Origin: Deltaproteobacteria bacterium | GTDB lineage: Bacteria; Desulfobacterota; Desulfobulbia; Desulfobulbales; Desulfurivibrionaceae | Length of the DNA: 57,377 bases | Direction of reading: 5' to 3' | Assembly: GCA_021802645.1 (NCBI GenBank) | Contig: JAJZRO010000012.1 | Span: 18,395-75,771, forward strand | Shown: piece after piece, positions 53,420-57,377 of the stretch | Position numbering within the stretch: the first letter of the stretch is position 1 | How the letters are laid out: every line of letters starts with the position of its first letter | The notes under the pieces: model-generated | What the model saw: only the letters and a program-made list of their open reading frames with translations | Told to the model about the DNA's origin: nothing | The model's database searches: none | Made by a program: the position numbers and the translations under genes

Positions 53420-54523
53420 CTACATGAACCGCCCGGCCAGCCACAACCCCGCGCCGATCAATCCCGCGCCGATCTGGCAGGGCAGCGCGATGCGCATCTC
53501 CTTTTTCACCCCGGAGAGCGAGGTGAAGGTGGAGGCGCCGGTAAATTCCAGGGCCAGAAAGGAGGCAAGCGCGGGAGTCAGGAAAAACCACGCCCAGTGG
53601 TCCAAACGCGGCAAAGGAGTGAGGGCGAGCAGCGCCGCGGCCACGAGGCCGGCCAGTAATCCCTTGACCGCAAAGGCGCGGCCCGGCAGCCAGGGCAGCA
53701 GCAGTGGCGTCGCCACCGAACCCGCAATTACCCCGGCCCATAAGCCGGCCACCGGCCAGAATTCCTGGCCTACCAGAGTAGGCCAGAAGCCGGCAGCCCC
53801 GGTCAATGCGCGCAAGGCCAGCAGCACCAGGGAGAGGGGGATGGCCCATTTGAGGGCGATCGTCAACTCCACCGGGACCAGCACGGCCCGCTCGGCCAAG
53901 GTGAAGGTCTTGAGGCGCATGGCCGGCGTGGCCTGCTGGTTGTTGGCCAGAAAGGCCGGCAGATCGCGGGCGTATACCGGGCCGTAGACCACCTTGAAAC
54001 CGCTCTGTTTTCTCACCGCATGGGCCGCGATGCCCGGCGCGCTGAGCTGGGGAAGGAGGAGCCTGCGATGCGTAATGATCTGGGCAAGATCGACCGCCTT
54101 GATCCGGCCAACCAGTTCGGCGGTGCTGAAGAGGCCCTTGCCTGCCGCGCACCAGACATTGATGCCGTGGGTGTCGAGAACCAGAATCCAGGCCGCCAGG
54201 TCTTGGAGATGGCGGCGCAGGTGGTCGAAGCTCAGCTTGTAGTTGGCCGTGACCAGCACCGGGGCATCGGGGCCGGGGTGGTTGATCGCGTAGAGCCCTG
54301 GCTCCACGCTATAGGACATCCGGCCGATGCCGAGCCGGACCAGCAAGGCGCCCCAGCGGTCACGGCCGCCAAGATGCCCCTTCACCAGCGGCACCTCGCC
54401 CTGCGGGGTGGCGAGCGAACCGACCACAAAGGGCTGCTGCCATGGCGAACGGTCCGGCCTGGACCGTGTCTTGGGGCCTCAGCAGCTTTGCTGACCAGCC
54501 GAGGAAGGTGGAATCTGCTGCAT
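53420..54523 (-). CDS. hgcA: HgcA corrinoid protein for mercury methylation, candidate selenoprotein (in-frame TGA, codon 15)
   Basis: The cap-helix motif GINVWCAAGKG (Cys near residue 125) is diagnostic for HgcA; VTANYKLSFDHLRR, WILVLDTHG and HRRLLLPQLSAPG also match, and about five membrane helices follow in the C-terminal half. The methyl-cobalamin cofactor transfers a methyl group to Hg(II). The frame opens at ATG 54523 (AAGGG 9 nt upstream), reads MQQIPPSSAGQQSC, then TGA at 54481-54479, then GPKTRSRPDRSPWQQPFVVG into the conserved protein. The next possible start, GTG 54427, would omit PWQQPFV. A SECIS-like hairpin follows the TGA, so Sec at residue 15 is proposed. Sequencing error or a real stop are the alternatives. 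hgcB follows directly; mscS ends 24 nt upstream. Confidence 0.85.
54449..54467 (-). promoter_or_regulatory. SECIS-like hairpin downstream of the hgcA TGA codon
   Basis: On the coding strand ACGGTCC and GGACCGT form a perfect 7-bp stem around the loop AGGCC. The stem begins 11 nt and the loop 18 nt after the TGA, and G is the second loop base. These values fit the described bacterial SECIS pattern (loop about 16-37 nt after UGA, G in the first two loop positions). Confidence 0.6.
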
Positions 54524-54547
54524 AGTTTTTGCCCTTTTCTTTCCTGC

Positions 54548-55384
54548 TCAGGGAGCGGAGGCTTCCCGCGCCATGGTGACCACCCGCTGTGGGAAGGGGA
54601 TGGAGATCCGCGCCTGACCCAAGGCCTGATACACCGCGAGATTCACCATGTGCATGGTTTCGATGTACCGCTGGGTCGGCACCCAATAGCGGAAGCCGAT
54701 ATTCACGGCGGAATCGCCAAAGGCCTCGATGCCGACCTGCGGCGCCGGCATCTGCGCCACCACCTCCCCGAAACGGGCCAGGGTCTCCCGGATGACCCCA
54801 ATCGCCTGCTCCGGCGCATCGCTGTAACTGATTCCCACCGTCCCCTCGACAATCCGATAGCCGCCCGAATTGTGGAGAATCTCGCCAACAATGTGCTTGT
54901 TGGGGATGGTGATCCTGACGCCGTCCTCGGTGACCAGGGTGGTATAGGCCAGCTTCACCTCCTCCACCACCCCGAAGACCCCGGCCACCTGCACCGTATC
55001 CCCCACCACGAAGGGCCGGCCGATGATGATCGCCAGTCCCGCGCCGTAATTGGAAAGCGGCCCCTGGATGGCGTAGGTGGCACCAAAGGCGGCGGCACCG
55101 ATGGCAGCGACAAAGGGGGCAATGGTGATACCGAATTTGCTGAGCGCGATGATCACGGCAAAGGCGATCACCAACGTCCTGCCGACCGAGGCCAGGAAAT
55201 GGCCGAGGGTGACGTCCAACCCCTCTTTCGCGCACAGCTTTTCAATGAAATTGGCAACCCATTTGCCCAAGATGGCGCCGGCCACCAGGACGATGAACGC
55301 CCCCACCACCTGGAAACTGTAATCGACACAAAATTCAACCACCCGGTTGATCACCGTCTGCACGGTGGCAATCTGCTTGTCCAT
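54548..55384 (-). CDS. MscS-family mechanosensitive channel
   Basis: The 278-residue protein has three N-terminal membrane helices, the pore helix AAIGAAAFGATYAIQGPLSN, and the cytoplasmic beta domain (IIGRPFVVGDTVQVAGVFGVVEEV, NKHIVGEILHN). The length is close to E. coli MscS (286). It releases solutes on hypo-osmotic shock. It lies 24 nt upstream of hgcA on the same strand, so hgcAB may be transcribed from its promoter. Confidence 0.95.
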   Translation of the reverse strand: MDKQIATVQTVINRVVEFCVDYSFQVVGAFIVLVAGAILGKWVANFIEKLCAKEGLDVTLGHFLASVGRTLVIAFAVIIALSKFGITIAPFVAAIGAAAFGATYAIQGPLSNYGAGLAIIIGRPFVVGDTVQVAGVFGVVEEVKLAYTTLVTEDGVRITIPNKHIVGEILHNSGGYRIVEGTVGISYSDAPEQAIGVIRETLARFGEVVAQMPAPQVGIEAFGDSAVNIGFRYWVPTQRYIETMHMVNLAVYQALGQARISIPFPQRVVTMAREASAP

Positions 55385-55535
55385 GGCCTGCCGTCCTCGC
55401 TGCTTCTTTCACTCCACCAGCATCCGTCTCCCCCGTTGCAGCCAACCTCCTGCCCCGGCGGTTCCCCTCATCCTAGCAACGCTCCGGCCCGAATTCAATC
55501 GATTTAGCCGCTAGAGCCGTCTCCACAAAAACTCT
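55385..55535. other. Non-coding region between mscS and the transporter promoter
   Basis: This is the upstream part of the divergent region between mscS and the KimA-like gene. No gene or hairpin stands out before the promoter at 55536. Confidence 0.5.
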
Positions 55536-55563
55536 TTGACATCCCAACGGAAAGGGGTAGGAT
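55536..55563 (+). promoter_or_regulatory. Promoter of the riboswitch-controlled transporter
   Basis: TTGACA (55536-55541) and TAGGAT (55558-55563) are separated by 16 nt. Transcription would start near 55570, directly before the aptamer. Confidence 0.6.
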
Positions 55564-55569
55564 CAGCAG

Positions 55570-55700
55570 CGAGATTGTAGCCGAGATCCGTTACCACGGA
55601 TGCGGGGGACCCACGATTTGGGGCGTATTCCTTCCTTAAGAGGATAGGGCACTTCCAAGCCCGAGCCCGTCAGCTAACCTCGTAGGCATTTGGGAGGGCA
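55570..55700 (+). promoter_or_regulatory. c-di-AMP (ydaO/yuaA-type) riboswitch
   Basis: The leader contains the conserved ydaO-type blocks in order: GCGGGGGACCCA (55602-55613), GGGGCGTATTCC, CTTAAGAGGATAGGGC, GAGCCCGTCAGC and TAACCTCGTAGGCAT (to 55689). These pair into the pseudo-symmetric c-di-AMP aptamer. A terminator follows about 18 nt later, and the downstream gene encodes a KimA-like transporter, a typical client. Binding of c-di-AMP would be expected to stop transcription. Confidence 0.88.
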
Positions 55701-55717
55701 ATGGTCAGCGCGCAAAC

Positions 55718-55755
55718 AAAGGAAGCCACTGGCTTAGGCCGGTGGCTTCCTTTTT
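55718..55755 (+). terminator. Intrinsic terminator, expression platform of the riboswitch
   Basis: AAAGGAAGCCAC (from 55718) pairs with GTGGCTTCCTTT (from 55742), followed by a T-run, between the aptamer and the start codon. Confidence 0.88.
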
Positions 55756-55796
55756 GGCCGTGCCCTTGATGGATGAACTTACATTGAGGAAGACCC

Positions 55797-57377
55797 ATGC
55801 AGACTGACCAGCCGTCGCCCAAGGAACCCCTGGGCCAGACCATCCGCCGTCTTCTTTTCGGCGCCCCCAAGTATATCAAGGACCCCCAGCTCTTCCACAA
55901 GATGTCGCTGATCCCGGTTCTCGCCTGGGTCGGCCTGGGCGCCGACGGCCTCTCCTCCTCGGCCTACGGCCCGGAAGAGGCCTTCCGTGCCCTAGGCAGC
56001 CATACCTACCTCGCGGTGTTGCTGGGACTCGCCACCGCTCTCACCGTCTTCACCATCTCCGCCGCCTACTCCCGCATCATCGAGCACTTTCCCAATGGCG
56101 GCGGCGGCTACATCGTATCCACTCACATGATAGGCAAAAAGGCCGGCGTCGTTTCGGGCAGCGCCCTCCTGGTCGACTACGTCCTCACCATCACCATCTC
56201 CGTGGCCTCCTGCACGGATGCGATCTTCAGCTATCTGCCGCTGCCGCTGCATCACCTGAAGATCCCCTTTACCGGCCTGCTGATCCTCACCCTGATCGTC
56301 CTCAACATCCGCGGGGTCAAGGAATCCATCGCGGTCATGGCCCCAATCTTCGTCTGCTTCGTGGCCACCCACCTCCTCCTGCTACTGGACGGAATCTTTA
56401 CCCATGCCGATCGTTTTGTTCCGCTGGCCCAGAATTTTCAGACTGGCTTACGCCATGATCTTGGAGCCATAGGGGTCTTCGGCGTTATCGCGCTCTTTCT
56501 CCGCGCCTACTCGTTGGGCGGCGGTACCTATACCGGGATCGAGGCGGTCTCGAACGGCCTGCAGATCATGCGAGAGCCCCGGGCCAAGACCGGCAAGCGT
56601 ACCATGGTCTACATGGCTACCTCGCTGGCCTTCACCGCCGGCATCCTCTTTCTCTGTTACGCCCTGGTCGGGGTAATGCCCGTGGCCGGCAAGACCCTCA
56701 ACGCCGTGCTCGCCAATGCCCAGTTCGCAGACTGGCCGATGGGGCAAGGGCTGGCGGTGGTCACCATCTTCTCCGAAGGCGCCCTGCTACTGGTGGCCGC
56801 CCAGACCGGCTTTGTCGACGGGCCACGGGTCATGGCCAACATGGCGGTGGACTCCTGGCTGCCCCACCGGTTCGCCGCCCTGTCGGAACGGCTCACCATG
56901 CGCAACGGCATCGTCCTCATGGGCGCAGCGGCCCTGGCGCTGCTGCTTTACACCCATGGTTCGGTCTCCGCCCTGGTGGTCATGTATTCCATCAACGTCT
57001 TCATCACCTTTGCCCTTTCGCAGTTGGGCATGACCCGTTTTTACATCAAACGCCGGCAATCGGACCGCCAGTGGCTCCGCCATCTGGGCATCCATCTGGT
57101 GGGTTTCCTGCTCTGCGCCACCATCCTGGTCATCACCACCTTCGAAAAATTCACCGAAGGCGGCTGGGTCACCTTCTGCATCACCGCGGTGGTCGTCATC
57201 GTCTGCGCGCTGATCCGCAACCATTATCTGGCGGTGCGCAAGGCCATGACCGACCTCGACGCAAGCCATCTGGCCTTCCCGACCCCTGGTCCCAGTAACA
57301 CCGCATCCCCCCGCCCGGAAGAGCGCACCGCCATTCAGCTGGTCTCGAGCTACAGCGGCTTTGGCATCTCGGCGCTG
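55797..57377 (+). CDS. KimA-like APC-superfamily transporter, C-terminus cut by window edge
   Basis: The 527 visible residues begin MQTDQPSPKEPLGQT behind GAGGAAG. After a cytoplasmic start (FGAPKYIKDPQLFHKM) come about twelve membrane helices, with the family motif GADGLSSSAYGPEEAF in the first. This matches KimA (YdaO), the c-di-AMP-controlled potassium importer of Bacillus; general amino-acid permeases are less similar in this motif. The gene is cut after the membrane part, in the expected cytoplasmic tail. Control by the upstream c-di-AMP riboswitch supports a potassium or osmolyte role. It is divergent from mscS, which also acts in osmotic balance. Confidence 0.9.
   Translation, partial: MQTDQPSPKEPLGQTIRRLLFGAPKYIKDPQLFHKMSLIPVLAWVGLGADGLSSSAYGPEEAFRALGSHTYLAVLLGLATALTVFTISAAYSRIIEHFPNGGGGYIVSTHMIGKKAGVVSGSALLVDYVLTITISVASCTDAIFSYLPLPLHHLKIPFTGLLILTLIVLNIRGVKESIAVMAPIFVCFVATHLLLLLDGIFTHADRFVPLAQNFQTGLRHDLGAIGVFGVIALFLRAYSLGGGTYTGIEAVSNGLQIMREPRAKTGKRTMVYMATSLAFTAGILFLCYALVGVMPVAGKTLNAVLANAQFADWPMGQGLAVVTIFSEGALLLVAAQTGFVDGPRVMANMAVDSWLPHRFAALSERLTMRNGIVLMGAAALALLLYTHGSVSALVVMYSINVFITFALSQLGMTRFYIKRRQSDRQWLRHLGIHLVGFLLCATILVITTFEKFTEGGWVTFCITAVVVIVCALIRNHYLAVRKAMTDLDASHLAFPTPGPSNTASPRPEERTAIQLVSSYSGFGISAL

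Noticed and set aside
54427-54427. GTG as the hgcA start codon
   Set aside because: It lacks a ribosome-binding site and would remove SPWQQPFV-type sequence that continues the conserved frame; ATG 54523 has AAGGG upstream.
55670-55900. Minus-strand open frame across the riboswitch and transporter start
   Set aside because: It is antisense to conserved aptamer and terminator elements and has no start signal or motif.

Overview
The window is about 57 kb of GC-rich chromosome (visibly above 60% G+C outside a few patches) from a Gram-negative anaerobe. LPS genes (kdsA, kdsC, lptC), a 9-heme cytochrome, a group 3b-type NiFe hydrogenase, a small siroheme reductase, several PAS sensor proteins and an hgcAB mercury-methylation pair point to the former Deltaproteobacteria (Desulfobulbales- or Desulfuromonadales-like). 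That placement is inferred from gene content; no rRNA is present.

Layout. 1-4.5 kb (minus): a sigma-54 response regulator cut by the window edge, its PAS histidine kinase and a rhodanese/ferritin-like fusion. 4.7-5.6 kb: a CheW-like protein carrying a chemoreceptor zinc-binding (CZB) domain. 5.6-10.9 kb (minus): a proton-type P-ATPase, two methyltransferases, a cysteine hydrolase and a cupin. 11.0-13.2 kb: a lower-GC accessory patch with a DUF3800 protein and three unrecognised genes. 13.5-21.0 kb (minus): a cell-surface block with an HtrA-like protease, an ABC-2 exporter, a GH26-like lipoprotein and a 1104-residue protein joining GH18-like, NodB deacetylase and GT2 synthase domains. A tRNA-Arg(CCG), tilS, galU and priA follow, then a tight plus-strand run def-fmt-VTT-larC-pgpA.

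30.5-33.8 kb is a second accessory patch: DUF4236, a broken higA, DUF3175, an alkyltransferase, and a RelE/HigA-type toxin-antitoxin pair lying between uup and a second copy of the uup 3' end. 35.7-38.9 kb is a PepSY / COG4705 / OmpR / histidine-kinase operon. 39.2-40.3 kb holds a YgbA-family protein and a small siroheme reductase behind a well-placed FNR-type site. pyrF, lptC-kdsC-kdsA-pyrG, a 9-heme cytochrome and rlpA follow. 47.5-53.1 kb is hydBGDA plus a membrane PAS sensor. 53.1-55.4 kb (minus) is mscS-hgcA-hgcB. The window ends in a KimA-like transporter led by a c-di-AMP (ydaO-type) riboswitch and terminator.

Most notable observation: the hgcA reading frame starts at an ATG (54523), runs 14 codons to Ser-Cys, meets an in-frame TGA (54481-54479) and continues in the same frame through conserved HgcA sequence (PWQQPFV and onward). 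A perfect 7-bp hairpin with a 5-nt loop begins 11 nt after the TGA, the geometry of a bacterial SECIS. HgcA here is therefore a candidate selenoprotein with a Cys-Sec pair near its N-terminus. A start predicted only from the uninterrupted frame (GTG at 54427) would remove conserved sequence.
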